DNA of 64,000 nucleotides from Linnemannia elongata (lineage: Eukaryota > Mortierellomycota > Mortierellomycetes > Mortierellales > Mortierellaceae). Position 1 is the stretch's first letter. Every line of letters begins with the position of its first letter. The position numbers and the translations under genes were made by a program. Under the pieces are notes generated by a model. The model ran no database searches. It was not told the origin of the DNA and was given only the letters and a program-made list of their open reading frames with translations. Location of the stretch: the NCBI GenBank assembly GCA_036320915.1, contig JAXBDG010000006.1:310001-374000 (forward strand), given 5' to 3'. Positions 21,806 through 33,964 of this stretch are shown piece after piece.

Positions 21806-22357
21806 CAAAGAACAGTAGCAATAACAACGGAGTAACAGCGAATATTCAGGGATTGCAAGAGACTCTACGGACATGAATGACCTCTACTTATTATGGCCTT
21901 CACTATTACCTCTCTCAGTGAGTGCCAAAAAAAAAAAAAAAAAAAAAAGATTGACAAGTGAGCCGATGTAGGTAGGTCAAAGAAGGCAGGATCTAGACTC
22001 ATTGAAAGAATCGCGTTTCCTCAAAATACCTTTTTGGTTTGTGGCTTGCTGCTTACGGCCCCTCTCATGGTTACACAAAGAGACGATTGCAAGTCGGGAC
22101 TAACCTTGCTTTCTCTCGCCACCCTCAGTTTGGTCATCCTTTCCTTTCCCCTTCTCTTTTTCTTTTCACCCCTCTTTTCCTTCCTCTCACTTATTCAATA
22201 TCTATCTCAACCATCTATCCCATTTTTCACATACCCTCTTCCTTGCACTCATCTTCTCACCTCACTGACACTCGACCTACCTCACAGCTGCCCACAGAGA
22301 CTCTTCTGTCTCTGCTTTTTCATACAAACCCACCCATCCCCGTCCCTATTACAAAAT
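21806..22357 (+). promoter_or_regulatory. SLR4 upstream region
   Basis: Contains the distal SLR block (with an expanded A-run near 21928) and the proximal block (22055-22102, core CCTCTCATGGTTACACA), then a pyrimidine-rich leader. Close to the SLR1 upstream sequence. Confidence 0.5.
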
Positions 22358-24661
22358 ATGATCCAAGGAGACGACCCTCAGGAACAATTGCAGGCAATGC
22401 GCTCCGTCGACGCCCACCTTGCACCCAATGCTGTTCTCCCTGCTACTCCAGACGAGATATACCACGTCGACACTCAACTCGACCCTGATACCCAGAAAGA
22501 AGTCGTGCTTTGGGACGACATCCTGCAGGCATTCAAGAACGTGGTTCAAGTTCGCAACAAGACAAGGGTTGTTCCGTTCCTGAAGGGGAAGGATCTTAGA
22601 ATGTGAGCATACAAAAAGGGGGTGACATTACACTGCTTGGCCATGAGAAGAAGTGAGGAGAGTGAAATGGCACTGTACCAAAGACTAATATTTATCGCTT
22701 ACTGCAACGAATAAACCGTGCTTAGCCTCGAGCCTCGCAGGATTGCCGCCGTACCTTACATCGTCTTGGATGTAGTTGTGGATAGCTCATTGATGGACAA
22801 AGGGGTCGCCTCTCTCCAGTTCCAACAGCTAGCATTGCAGCCAGCGCCACTGCAAAACGATGATAGCACAATAAAGGTTGGGATTGTGTCTCAGAACACC
22901 ACACCAGCATCCAGTGTCACGTCGACACCCATTACCACGATTGATACATCTACGCCCAACGCAACGTCTTCATCCAGTCCCCCTTCCACTACAACATCCA
23001 CTGTCCGACGGAACCCAGTCTACGGTCTTGTAGAGACTGCGATGGAAAACTACACTCATATCGACAAACCCCTTGCATTCCCATCAGCTCGAGGTCCGCA
23101 TGCAGTGTTGGACGATCGAACACCAGCCGTCATGGATCGTCCAACCACTCCTTGTCCTGACAGCGACCATAGATCTCAGCTAGGAAGACCCTAAATCGCA
23201 ACAATCGATGTACTCGTAGAGAAGGATATGGCTCAGACCAGCATCAGTGCTAGTCATGGAGACAAGTACGCCCAGGTCACGCTTGGCGACATGTACAGGG
23301 ATGGCAAGGGAGTTCCTCAAGACTATCAGGCGGCCATGGATTGGTACCTCAAGGCTGTTGAGCAAGGAGACGCAGCTGGACAGCAGAGGGTAGGCTGCCT
23401 TTATGATGAAGGATTCGGTGTCCCGCAGGACCACTTAATAGCCATGGATTGGTACCTCAAGTCTGCCGAACAAGGGTATGCTCACTCACAATACAACATC
23501 GGCCTTCTCTACCGCCTCGATCGAGGTGTTCCTCGAGACTACGCAAAGGCGATGGAATGGTTCCTCAAGGTCGCTGGTCAAGGGCTTGCTCTCTCGCAGT
23601 ACAGAATCGGAATTCTGTACAACGACGGCCTAGGTGTTCTCCAAGACTATGCACAAGCGATGGAATGGTACCTCAAGGCTGCCCAGCAAGGACATGTTCA
23701 GTCGCAGTACAGCATCGGACATCTCTATGACAAGGGCCAAGGCGTTCCGCAAGACTATGCACAAGCGATGGAATGGTATCTTAAGGCTGCCAATCAAGGA
23801 CACATGGACTCGCAATACCTCGTCGGTGGCCTCTACAAGCACGGCCATGGTGTTTCACAAGCCGATGCACAAGCGATGGAATGGTACCTCAAGGCCGCCG
23901 ATCAAGGACACACCGATTCGCAATACTACGTCGGCCTCTTCTACAACCACGGTCGAGGTGTTCCGCAAGACTATGCTCAAGCGATGAAATGGTTCCTCAA
24001 GGCTGCCCAGCATGGACACACTCTCTCACAATACAACGTTGGGTGTTTCTACAACCACGGTCGAGGCGCTTCCCAGAACTTTGCACAAGCGATGGAATGG
24101 TATCTCAAGGCCGCGGATCAAGGACATGCAGGATCGCAGTGCGAGATCGGCGGGTTGTACTACCATAGTCAAGGTGTTCCCCAGGACTATACACAAGCGA
24201 TGAAATGGTTCCTCAAGGCCGCCAATCAAGGAGATGCTCACTCGCAGTACTGCATCGGCCTTCTCTACAATAGCGGCTTAGGTGTCCTCCAAGACCACAA
24301 ACTAGCGATGGAATGGTACCTCAAGGTCGCCGATCAAGGACATGCAGGATCGCAGTGCGACATTGGCGGGTTGTATTACAATGGTCGAGGTGTTCTTCAG
24401 GACTATGCACAAGCGATGAATTGGTTCCTCAAGGCTGCCCAGCAAGGACATGCTCACTCGCAGTACAGCATCGGCCTTCTCTACCATAACGGCCTAGGTG
24501 TTTTCCCAGACTATGCACAAGCGATGGAATGGTACCGAAAGGCTGCCAATCAAGGACATGAAGCTGCTCAATTCAACATCGGCTTACTTTCTAATAACGC
24601 CCAGGGTGTTCCCCAGAATTATATGCCTTATGAACTCCATTTTCGCTACTTCAATCAATAA
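22358..24661 (+). pseudogene. SLR4: Sel1-like repeat gene with an in-frame TAA
   Basis: Exons 22358..22602 and 22726..24661, with the usual intron. The N-terminal domain and intron are near-identical to SLR1. The frame is interrupted by TAA at 23192-23194 (reading SQLGRP-stop), where SLR F has CAA (SQLGRPQITATD). A single C-to-T change explains it. After the stop the same frame stays open for 489 codons through 12 complete Sel1-like repeats and a partial 13th, ending in an atypical tail (PYELHFRYFNQ). The product is therefore either a 237-residue protein lacking all repeats, or a repeat-only protein restarted at the ATG at 23228 (477 residues). Readthrough is possible in principle, but nothing in the sequence argues for it. 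Recent nonsense mutation is the simplest view. Confidence 0.75.
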
Positions 24662-25168
24662 ATGCCTGAAGTGATGGAGTACGCTATTATGAGAACATAT
24701 AAAAATTGTTCAAAAATAAATCTTGAACAAACTCCATGTAAAATTGAACAGGGACGAATGTAGTGGGTGTTTTTTGATCGGCATAGAAAACCATAGGGAG
24801 AATGTCCAGACTGGTCTGCATGACCGTAGAAGGCCCTGGGGAGAAATCGCATAATTATTCACATTCAGAATAAAACAGTCCTCACTTAAGGAATGTACCC
24901 CAGTTTACATTACACGGTGCTAGAACACCATTTACGCACATAACACTATTTGTTATGTTTGTGTTCAATTTTTTCTGTTTTTTTAAACGGCGACTTGTTC
25001 GCACAAATCGCGTGTAATGTGATTGAGTGTGTAGAATGTGGCTGATGAAAAATCACCTCCGCGTTTGCTTTTTTCTCTTCCCCTCTTTTCTCTTTTTCTT
25101 TGTTCTCAAACTCACAAAATCACACTCGCGAATAGCGCAACAAGAACACAAGACAAAAGCCCTGTAAC
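24662..25168. other. Intergenic region between SLR4 and the Crypton-like gene
   Basis: AT-rich. The SLR4 3' flank keeps a patch shared with SLR1 (GGACGCTATTA-like near 24677). No M13 relic is found here, unlike after SLR1-SLR3. Possible left end of the Crypton, but no terminus can be defined. Confidence 0.35.
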
Positions 25169-27807
25169 ATGCCACGTACCACCTCTAAAATCCTCAGCAA
25201 GCCCACTGGTTCTCGTCCCGGCACCTCCGTCGCCACCACCAGCGCTGCACCAGCCTCCTCTCCCCTTCAAGCTTCCCGTCCCAACGGCAACGGCAACGTC
25301 AAGAAAGGAAAAAGCCCCAAAGCCAAAACCTCCAATGGCAAGAGCGATCTGGAAGCAGCAGCGCGAACTACGGAGGAACATCTCTATGCTCCGAAGACCA
25401 AGACTAGCTACAGTGGTCAAGTCTCTCGTGCACTTGCGTACGCGAGAAGCTTTGAGGATCCTGATTGGCAAACCGCTTTCACGAAGATCTCCAAGCATAC
25501 ACCAGAGGTCCTTCTTGCGTACGTCTGCTACAAGTGTCGAAGCGATGGAGATGGGGAGGGTCTCTCGTATAAGACAGCCGAGGGCATTAAATCAGGGATG
25601 AAGCATTACTTCAAGAACACGCTGGGTTGTCAGGACGATAAGTGGACCTGCGATGAGGACGGAAATTGGACGGGAAACCCTGTCCACGACATCCGCTTCG
25701 AGAACTTTCTCATTTCTCTGAAAAAGCGCGACGGAAAAGCGGGTACTAGCCGACAAAGTCTCGCAGTATCTTACAGCGACATGGTCAGACTGATGGAGCA
25801 TCTTAGGGATCCAGCAACCATTGAAGCTCAAGGCGAGGCCGTTTGCAAAATGTTTCAGGCCTTTGCAGCAACTGGCTTTACCCTATGGACGAGGTAATTG
25901 TATAATCCGCATCTGATGGTGGTTTGGTGTGCTCTCTTCTTGCTTGTAATAATTAACCAACAATTTCGTGGCATTGCATTTTTTGCTTTAGAAACGAGGA
26001 GCTAACTCGCCTTCAGATAAAGGACATTGACCGTGGCCTGACCACAGAGACTGGTTCGCCGTACTTTACCATCACATTGACTTTTAGAAAAACAAATCAA
26101 GCGGATGTGACCAAAGGTACGGTTTTGCGGTACCTTAGCATGTTCTGTTTATATGTCTATGTGTACGTATCTGGTGGATAGCAACCGTAATCTTACAGTT
26201 CATGCATATTGACTACACCATTGCACTTAGCCAACGTCTACCAGATCCACCCACAACCAGAAGACCCATCGATTTGCTGCTATAACAAACTCCTGGAGTG
26301 GCTGGATTGGATGGAGGCCCAAGGGCGCCAACTACAGCCTGACGATTTCGTGTTTCCTGCGTTGGATGCGAAGGGCCGTATCAAGTACCAAGAAGCCCTG
26401 TCACAGCCTCGCATACAAGGTTGGCTTGACCAGCTGACGAACCAGTCGGGTCTCTTGGCAAGACGCAATGGGAGGTTTACCACACATTGCTTTCGCCGCG
26501 GTGGTGCCCAGTTTCGGTTTATGTTTGCGAAGGAAAAGTGGTCGTTGAAAGCTGTGAAGTGGTGGGGGGGCTGGTCAGAGGGCGAGGGAACTGGCACCAT
26601 AATGCGCTACCTGCTTGACGAGTACACCCGATATGAGATGGGCTTTAGCGACATGCTGGCACCGTCGCGCCAGGATAGTCGGCACGCAGTCTTCATGGGC
26701 GAGAGCAACTCTCCAGGATCTGCCCCCGTCAGCGTACAGGCCTTATCCAAGTCGCTTGAGAAGCTCCGAGCCACACTTGATGAGGAGATGGTGCACCAGT
26801 TCTCTGTCCAGAAAAAAGAAATGGATCACCAGCTGAAGCAGATGTCCAAGTCCGTTACGGAGTCCTTGCTTGTCGCTTTGAAGGAAATGTCATCGGTCGT
26901 CCGTCCGCAAGTACCAGAGCAACAACGACAGCAACAGCAACAGCCACGACAGCCACCCCAACCCCAACCACAACCACGACAGCAACTCCAACCACAACCA
27001 CGGCAGCAGCAGGAGCAGGAGGACGAGCCACCAGTTGCTCCACGCATCCCCACTGCCAAGAAGTGGCAGGACGTTATCAAGCAGTGGGAGCATGGGGATC
27101 TCGAAAAGGGATTGTTGGTCCCTCTCAAGGATTGGACAGCGACGATGAGGAAGACAGACCCGACAAGGTATTCTCAGAGGAAACTGATAGCTCTTGAGTT
27201 CATCCGCCTCGGGAGGAGTGAACGGAATATGAGAGACACGTATGGATTGAGCGCAAACGCGATAAGGGATCTTCTCGACTCTATTCGACTCTCGAATTTA
27301 AGGAGAAGGAACGACAGAGACAGAGAGGAGGAAGCGCTGGTGCAGATGGTCCAAGAGGCAGATGTGTTTGAGCCCGAGTCCGAGGCAGATAAAGAAGATA
27401 TCGAAGACGAGGAGGAAGAGGAAGAGGAAGAGGATGAAGAGGAAGAGGAGGAAGAGGAGGAAGAAAAGGAGCCGTTGACCCTCAATAGAAGAAGGATGCT
27501 GTCCGCCCATACGCCCGCCCATACGATTGCACATACGCCCGCCCACAGCAAGGCAATCCTACCCAAAAGAGTTCAAGCTGAAGAGCCGGCAAGAAAATCC
27601 CAACCGGAGGACCTTAAGCCAATCAAGAGAACCTATGGCCCTGTTCCTCGAGTGACAAGGAGTCAAAGTGTCGTGCCTACTGTTACTCCCATTACCTGTT
27701 CTTCTTTTACTTCTAACCCCAAAACTCCTAACTCTGCCAAGCGTCGAGGAAGCAATGCAACCCTCCTCAAGTTTGAGGGTAAGAGAACGCGAAGCGAGCG
27801 TACATAG
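25169..27807 (+). mobile_element. Crypton-type tyrosine recombinase with GCR1_C domain
   Basis: Exons 25169..25893, 25992..26116 and 26231..27807 join in frame (GT-AG) to 808 residues. The N-terminus is Ser/Pro/Lys-rich and is followed by a helical core-binding-like region. The catalytic domain shows the tyrosine-recombinase set: R242 (TRNEELTRLQIKDID), a beta-hairpin Lys (LTFRKTNQ), H369-x-x-R372 (HCFRRGG), the WWGGWSEG block, and Tyr candidates at about 410-418 (MRYLLDEYTRYE). Gln/Pro-rich sequence follows, then a GCR1_C-like DNA-binding domain (KKWQDVIKQWEHG, DWTATMRKTDP, YSQRKLIALEFI), an acidic Glu tract and HTPAHTIAHTPAHS repeats. This combination is characteristic of fungal Cryptons, which move as circular DNA without terminal inverted repeats. 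The frame is intact, so it is either recently active or retained as a gene. Element ends could not be defined. Confidence 0.82.
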
Positions 27808-28719
27808 TTTCACACACAACACATATTGACAATACAACACGGAACATTCATTTTTCTCTCTTTTTCCTTTGTTTATTCTGGTCTTGTTCTCTTTCTTTGC
27901 GCGTTGCGTTGCGTTGTGTTGTGTTGCATCGCGTTGTGCGTTTGTTTCTGTGTGTGGTGTTTGTGTGGTAGTGGTAAGTAAGCTGCTTGGTGTTTCGCTC
28001 GCCTTTGTTCCACATAAAAAAAAAAAAAAAAAAAAAAAAATAAATGAAGTGACTGTCAAAATCAAAATTGAACAGCCAAGTAAAACAGGACGAGTTATGA
28101 CCTACATATATAAGAGGTGTTCGTTTTTCTTCTCAGGCTCTACCGTGCTAACATGATGGTGATTCAAGCAAAAAAAAAGGATCTCTTATACCTTTCCTTC
28201 ACTTTTTGATTTGACCCATGCTGGCTTATGCGGCGAGCTTAAAGATATGCAAAAAGATCCCAGGAGGAGGACACAAACGCTCCGTAGATATTGCGTTACA
28301 GCAACAAGGCCTGCATACAGCATCCATAGCACACACAGATAATGCACTACCTCTTCCTCTGAACAACGTACTTGAATTATGATGGCGACACTAATTTGAA
28401 TCCTCGGCAATTATGGGACAGTATCCGCTCAATTGTCGATCCCTCACCTAGCAGCTCCCCCGAGGTTGACCCAACGACGGGGCCGCTCAAATAAACTTCA
28501 AGCAAATACTGGATCGCTTCTTGAGTTGCTTAGATACTGAGGTAGACCTTTTGGGTGGTTGCAAACCTCTTGTCATTCAGATCAAAAAAAAACTATCCAA
28601 TCCCTTCCTTCCTCGGATTCTCCAGCTGACATAAAAGTCTTGTCCAAGACATTGGCTCTTGTTGTCAGGTGGCTACGAATCCCCTCCATGCATTGATCAC
28701 TGAGTAGGTGTCCGTGAGA
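27808..28719. other. Intergenic, low complexity
   Basis: Contains a GCGTT/GTGTT-rich stretch at about 27900-27945 and an A-run near 28015-28039. The remainder to 28700 shows no recognisable gene. Confidence 0.4.
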
Positions 28720-29299
28720 TTAATCGATTGGTCAATGAGTTATATGTCGATGAGCGTGGGCTGGGGGCTGAAAGCAGTTGACGACTATATGAAAGTGGAA
28801 GTTGTGCAGAGGCGCCATGACTGCCATATTTCAGACTATCGTGGGATACGAAGATATCGCCACCAGGAAGCAGCCATTGAAATCTCAGGATATCAAGAAG
28901 AACTGGGTCGATGTGACCAGGGCGGTCCTCGATTTCGAGCTGGACCTGAAGAACCCGACCAAGAATTTCAACTTGCGCTCTGTCCAAGTGTTGTCCGTCT
29001 TGACCCCCCCCATCGATCGAGTGGTTTTTGTTTACTCGGGAAACTTTTTTCTGATGGTGTCTTTGATACGTAACCCCACAGTTGTCTCGTCTCCAGCATA
29101 CCTCGCCAAACTAGATGCATTCCTTCCGAAGACATCGGCCTAGACTCCAATATTACTTGCCTGGTTCCTTATTCGTAACCTGACCAAGAACCGGCGGCGC
29201 ATTAGTGGTGTTGCCATGGACCCTCCTGACTTTACAGAGGTTTTCCGTTGTCCTGTTAGTAATCCTATGAAACTGAAGAAGAAGTGTGAGGTCTGGTAG
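28720..29299 (+). pseudogene. Internally deleted M13 metallopeptidase relic
   Basis: Decayed M13 sequence in several frames. The middle reads AIFQTIVGYEDIATRKQPL, QDIKKNWVDVTRAVLDFE and LTPPIDRVVF, and then AYLAKLDAFLPKTSA followed by a stop and LAWFLIRNLTKN. These match the N-terminal half of the intact peptidases (AMFQTVLGDEDVAKRGKPL and so on). It then jumps directly to the C-terminus (PPDFTEVFRC, KKKCEVW-stop), so the entire catalytic half with HExxH is missing. Frameshifts and stops are present. It lies head to tail before the intact copy at 30.6 kb. Confidence 0.8.
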
Positions 29300-30635
29300 A
29301 AGTCAGTTCTAGCAAGGAACCAGGAGTGTTTTTTTATTTATAGACGTCTAGTAAGGTCTGAAGAAACATAGAGATCATTTTTACGCCTTCGATCCTTAAG
29401 TGAAAAAACCAGGTTGGTCGCAGGAATGAAGAACAACTGTGTGAGAATGAATTGTGAGCCATAAAAGCGAAAAAAAAGAAAAAAAAAAAAAAGTACTTTG
29501 TGCTACATCAGAACATTCCCCTGCGGTCCTTTGATTGGATGGTTTTTGTGCACACACATTTGTTCATTTGTAACCATTGCTCTCTCATTTTTTTATTATT
29601 TTTTTTTTTTTCGTTTACTGTTCGTCCCTCCTACCCTCGAGTGCGTTCGCTCTTCCACTCCTCCTCTGTTTTATTTTCTATTTCTCCTTCTTCTACACTT
29701 TTCCAAGAGTTACAACTTTCTCATTACTCTTCCTTCATCGTCGTTGTAGCATATTGAGTATCCCATGTAAGATCATTTCGGTTGCGGTTCTTGGTAATGG
29801 TTCAACCCAATTGCTCTTGGGAAAATATTCAGAGGACAAGTTAGCGCCAACCGATGAGACATTTCTTGTGAAAAGGTTGGAGTTTGTTATTGTGTAAAGT
29901 GGTGGTTGATTGTAGACTCAATGTGAGCAAAAAAAAAGAAGAATGAAAAAAAAAAAAAAAAAAAAACCACAGACTGCCCATCTATATCTGTAAGTATGCA
30001 TGCATCCCCAAACAGTAACGGTAGCCGAATGGGAGAACATTCTGGGTTGTTGTTTGCCATTGCACCAATTGACACAGAAAAAAAAAATATGCACAAAGAG
30101 CTCTCATTTTTTAGAACTCGGCCTCTTGATGGGAATTAGAAAAATGGTGAGCACTTGGTGTTTGCATTGCTCCATGGTGTACTTTTTTATGTGTGCTTCA
30201 CCAACCGGAGACTGGAAGAGAGACATAAGCCGCACCGTTCATCTGAACGGACATGCAAGGTTTTGCTAGAGTTCATGCAGGTACCAACCCTGGGAATACA
30301 TTTCTACGAAAAACAGACAACCCCGCAAGATTCTCGTCTGGGAATGTTAAAGTGGGGGAAGAACTGGACCGTGGACACAAAAGGCGCCAGTACTTCTGAG
30401 AAGTAAATGAGAGGTTACAGCCCTCGGGGAAGGCACTGCTGGGAATAAATCCTGTTTGGTATAAAGAAGCGAGGAACCCCCGTGGTGTTTTTGATTGTTG
30501 ATTCTCTACTACCATCGATCCTCTCTCCCCTTTCCTTTTTTCCCTCTCCCTTGGCTTTTCTCACTCCACATTCCACCCTTCCTCTCTTTAACGACCCCTT
30601 CCATTCTCACCCTATTTCTCATAACACATTCAATA
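29300..30635. other. Intergenic region upstream of M13 peptidase copy 1
   Basis: No gene recognised. A-runs lie at about 29476-29490 and 29947-29966. The promoter-proximal 180 bp contain TATAAAG (30460-30466) and the ATCGATCCTC and AACGACCCCTTCC motifs, also found before the M13 gene at 53.2 kb. Confidence 0.45.
30460..30466 (+). promoter_or_regulatory. TATA box of M13 peptidase copy 1
   Basis: TATAAAG 176 nt before the ATG at 30636. The second intact M13 gene has TATATAAA at 52991-52998, 173 nt before its ATG, with similar leader motifs between. Confidence 0.55.
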
Positions 30636-33600
30636 ATGATTGCTCCAAAGATTCAGATCCTTATGGCGATTGGTGTCGCTCTGGGTGTTGTTCAGGCTGG
30701 TCCTATCGGCATCCGCGCAGACAAGCCATCCTTCGATAACAAGGTAATTTTTTGTGTCTTCACCCTCGTCTGGTATTGCTTAAATTTTTTTTTAGTTGCC
30801 AACACTAACGCGATATGTTCATATCACTGAACCCCTTTTCTCCTTCGCTCGCTCTCTCTCCGCAATTCTCGTACACTTCACCAGGCCACATGCAAGAGTG
30901 AGCAATGTAAACTCACAGCAAGCGGGATCATTAGTGACATGGATCCATCTGTCGACCCCTGCCAGGACTTTGCCAAGTTTACCTGTAAGTCCCTCCCTCC
31001 TTGCTCCTCTTCCCCCTCCCTGTATTCTCCTGGGCAAGCAAGCACATCATACCAAAAGAGCTCACCATCGTTTACCCTTCTTCCCTTTTTTTCAATGTCC
31101 ATTTCGTCACAATCTCAGGCGGTGGATTCCACAAGAAGAACGACATTCCTGCTGGCAGGTCTCAGATCGGACCCTTCGATTTCCTGGGTGATAACAACGC
31201 TGTAAGAAATCATGCACTCCCACAAAAGAAATTATATATTCTCAATTCATTTGTTGTAGAGGTTACCCTAACACAGCGGCGTCTACCCTTACCTTTCTCC
31301 CTCTTAGCGCATTCTCCGTACGATCATCGATCCCTCACAGGGCAAGACCCCCAAGGCACCCGCCGGAGATGTCGCCGCCCAGAACAACATCAAGAAGCTC
31401 CAGGACCTCTTCGGCAGCTGCATGGACGAGAAAGCGATCTCCAAAGCCGGTCGCAAACCCCTCTACGATGAGATTCAAAAGTTCATCAAGTCCTTCCCGG
31501 CCTCGGATTCCCCCGTCGACAAGAAGACCCTCAGCAGGACTTTGGGCCAGATTGCTCAGTATGGGTTCTTGACCCCGGGATTTCTCAATCTCAAGGTCGC
31601 AGTGGATTTCAACAACCCGGAGGCTTACATGTTGACGATCTCTGAGGATGGGTTGGGTCTGCCATCCCCGAGCCTCTACAAGGATGACGACAAAGTCAAG
31701 GAGTACAGGGAGACTGTTGCGGCCATGTTCCAGACCGTCTTGGGCGACGAGGATGTTGCCAAACGAGGAAAGCCACTTACTCCCAAGGACATCAAGAAGG
31801 AGTGGGCCGATGCTGCCAAAGATGCTGTCGACTTTGAGATCCAGCTCGCGGCCGTCAGAACTACATTCAAAGATATGTTGGATCCCAAGAACAACAAAGG
31901 TCTGGTCACTGTGGAGCAGCTGAATGCTATGACTCCCTCGATCGATTGGTCTCTCTTCCTCCAAGAATCTTTCCCTCCTGGCCTCAAGTACAATGGTCCC
32001 ATCATCGCCTCATCCATGATCTTCCACCCCAGGCTCGAAGGACTTCTCAAGAAGACCGCGTCTAAAAACCTCCAGCGCTACTTTACTTGGGTCCTCATCC
32101 GCAGTCTCTCCGGAAACTTAGCCGAGCCCTACAAGCAGCCCAAGTTCAACTTTAATAGCTTTACGAATGGTATCTCCGCTGCTGCCTCGAATGACCGGTG
32201 GGCTACCTGTGTGGATGTCACCAACACGAACTTGGCCCACATCACCGGTCATTACTTTGTGAAAGCCGTCTTCAAGGACAACAGTCGCCAAGAGGCTCTC
32301 GCTATCGTCGACAACATCATCTCAAGCTACGAGAAGAACTTCCCTACTGTCGCTTGGCTTGACCAGACCACCCGAGACGGAGCCATCAAGAAATTGAAGG
32401 GGATCGTCAAAGCTATCGGATACACAACCGAAAACCCGGATGATATCTCTGCAAAGTCGCTGGACGACTTTTACAAGGGCTACGATGTCGCCAACAAGGA
32501 CTATTTCGGAAACCAGGTCAGGTTTATGCGCTGGACGACAGCCAAGACCTTTGCTGCGCTTCCTTTGCCTTTGGATCGGGATGCGTTCGACGTGTCGCTC
32601 ACGACGGTCAATGGATTCTATAAAGCTTCGTCCAACGCGATCTATATCCCCGCCGGTATTATGCAGACGCCCATTTTTCACACTGAGAACCCAGAGTATG
32701 TCAACTATGGGGGCATGGGCACCGTTGGTGGCCACGAGATCGGGGTAAGCCATTTGTTTTTTATTATTTTTTTCAGTTCCGTTGTTAACAGCTGGCCACG
32801 CTACAGTTTCCTTTCTCTGATCTCAATTTGTTTTTTTTCTCACATTTTTGTGCTTCATAATAATAGCATGCATTCGACAACAATGGTCGCTATTTCGACT
32901 CTGTTGGCCGTTACAGCAATGTAAGTCAATCTTGTCTCCATTTTTTTTCTCATATTCTCAATCGCCAATACATGCACCCGTATTCTCAATCATCTCCGCC
33001 TCACTAACACACACACACACACACATACCTCCCCTCTCCTCATATCCATTTTTAGTGGTGGACAAACGCGACCTCGCAGGCATTCGAAGAAAAGTCCAAA
33101 TGCTTTGTAGACCAATACAGCAAATACACCATCAAGGGTCCCAAGAACGAGGATGTCAAAGTGAACGGAGAATTGACCCTCCCCGAGAACCTTGCTGATA
33201 ATGCTGGTATCAAGATGGCCTTCCGCAGCTGGCAGAGTCGTTTCCAATCTGATCCCAAGGGAGACAAGTAAGTCCGCCCCCGTTTTTTTTATTATTTTTT
33301 TTTTATTTTTTATTTTGTGCCACATGCACTCCTACCAAAAAAAGCTCCATGTAAATCTAACCAACTCCACTTTTTTTTCTTTTTCACTCGTCCCAATCAC
33401 CACCACTACCTCCTCCCTCTGCTGTCTTTACAGGATCGCAAATTTCAAGCTCCCAGGCTTGGACAAATATACCCCGGAACAACTCTTCTTCATCTCATAT
33501 GGCCGTCTGTGGTGCACCAAGATGACACCAGAATCACTAGTAGACCTCGTCAACCACAACAGCCATTCGCCTCCCCAATGGCGAATCAACGGCGCTGCTC

Positions 33601-33683
33601 AGAACTCACCCGATTTTGCAAAGGCGTTCAAGTGTAAAGCAGGTGCACCTATGAACCCAAACAAAAAGTGTGAGCTATGGTAG
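30636..33683 (+). CDS. Secreted M13 (neprilysin-like) zinc metallopeptidase, copy 1
   Basis: Seven exons (30636..30743, 30885..30984, 31119..31201, 31308..32744, 32867..32920, 33056..33267, 33434..33683) join to 747 residues, close to the usual length of the family. Residues 1-21 are a signal peptide (IQILMAIGVALGVVQA, then GP), so it is predicted secreted rather than a type II membrane protein. It begins with the M13 N-terminal block (DMDPSVDPCQDFAKFTCGG). The zinc site is H573-E574-I-G-H577, split by intron 4, with third ligand E638 and D642 in ENLAD. The C-terminus has the family CxxW motif (KKCELW). The substrate-binding NAxY motif reads NGFY here (Ala to Gly). Such enzymes cleave peptides of moderate size outside the cell. 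An SLR relic faces it tail to tail. Confidence 0.93.
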
Positions 33684-33964
33684 AATTTGATTCTTGGAAG
33701 GGAGGAGACAGGAACGGAAGAGGAGGAGCATTTGAAGTAGACAAGAGAAAGATAATAATACACATTACCCCTATTGGGCAACAAATCATCGCTTGTTGAT
33801 GAAAACAAAAAGAAAAACAAGGGTGGGAGTGACGAGTCTGCGCCTGAATGACCAGTAATGAGTGATAAACTAGTTGACTCAGTCCAGCGTCACACCCGAA
33901 TTTGATGAATCGTCATGGATTATTTACTACACAATTTTATTTCTTAGTTCACAGAAACTTCCTT

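Noticed and set aside
23192..23194. Programmed stop-codon readthrough in SLR4
   Set aside because: The context after TAA is not a known readthrough signal, and paralogue SLR F has CAA; a point mutation is simpler.
27174..27566. Ser-rich minus-strand frame
   Set aside because: Antisense of the Glu-rich acidic tract of the Crypton protein.
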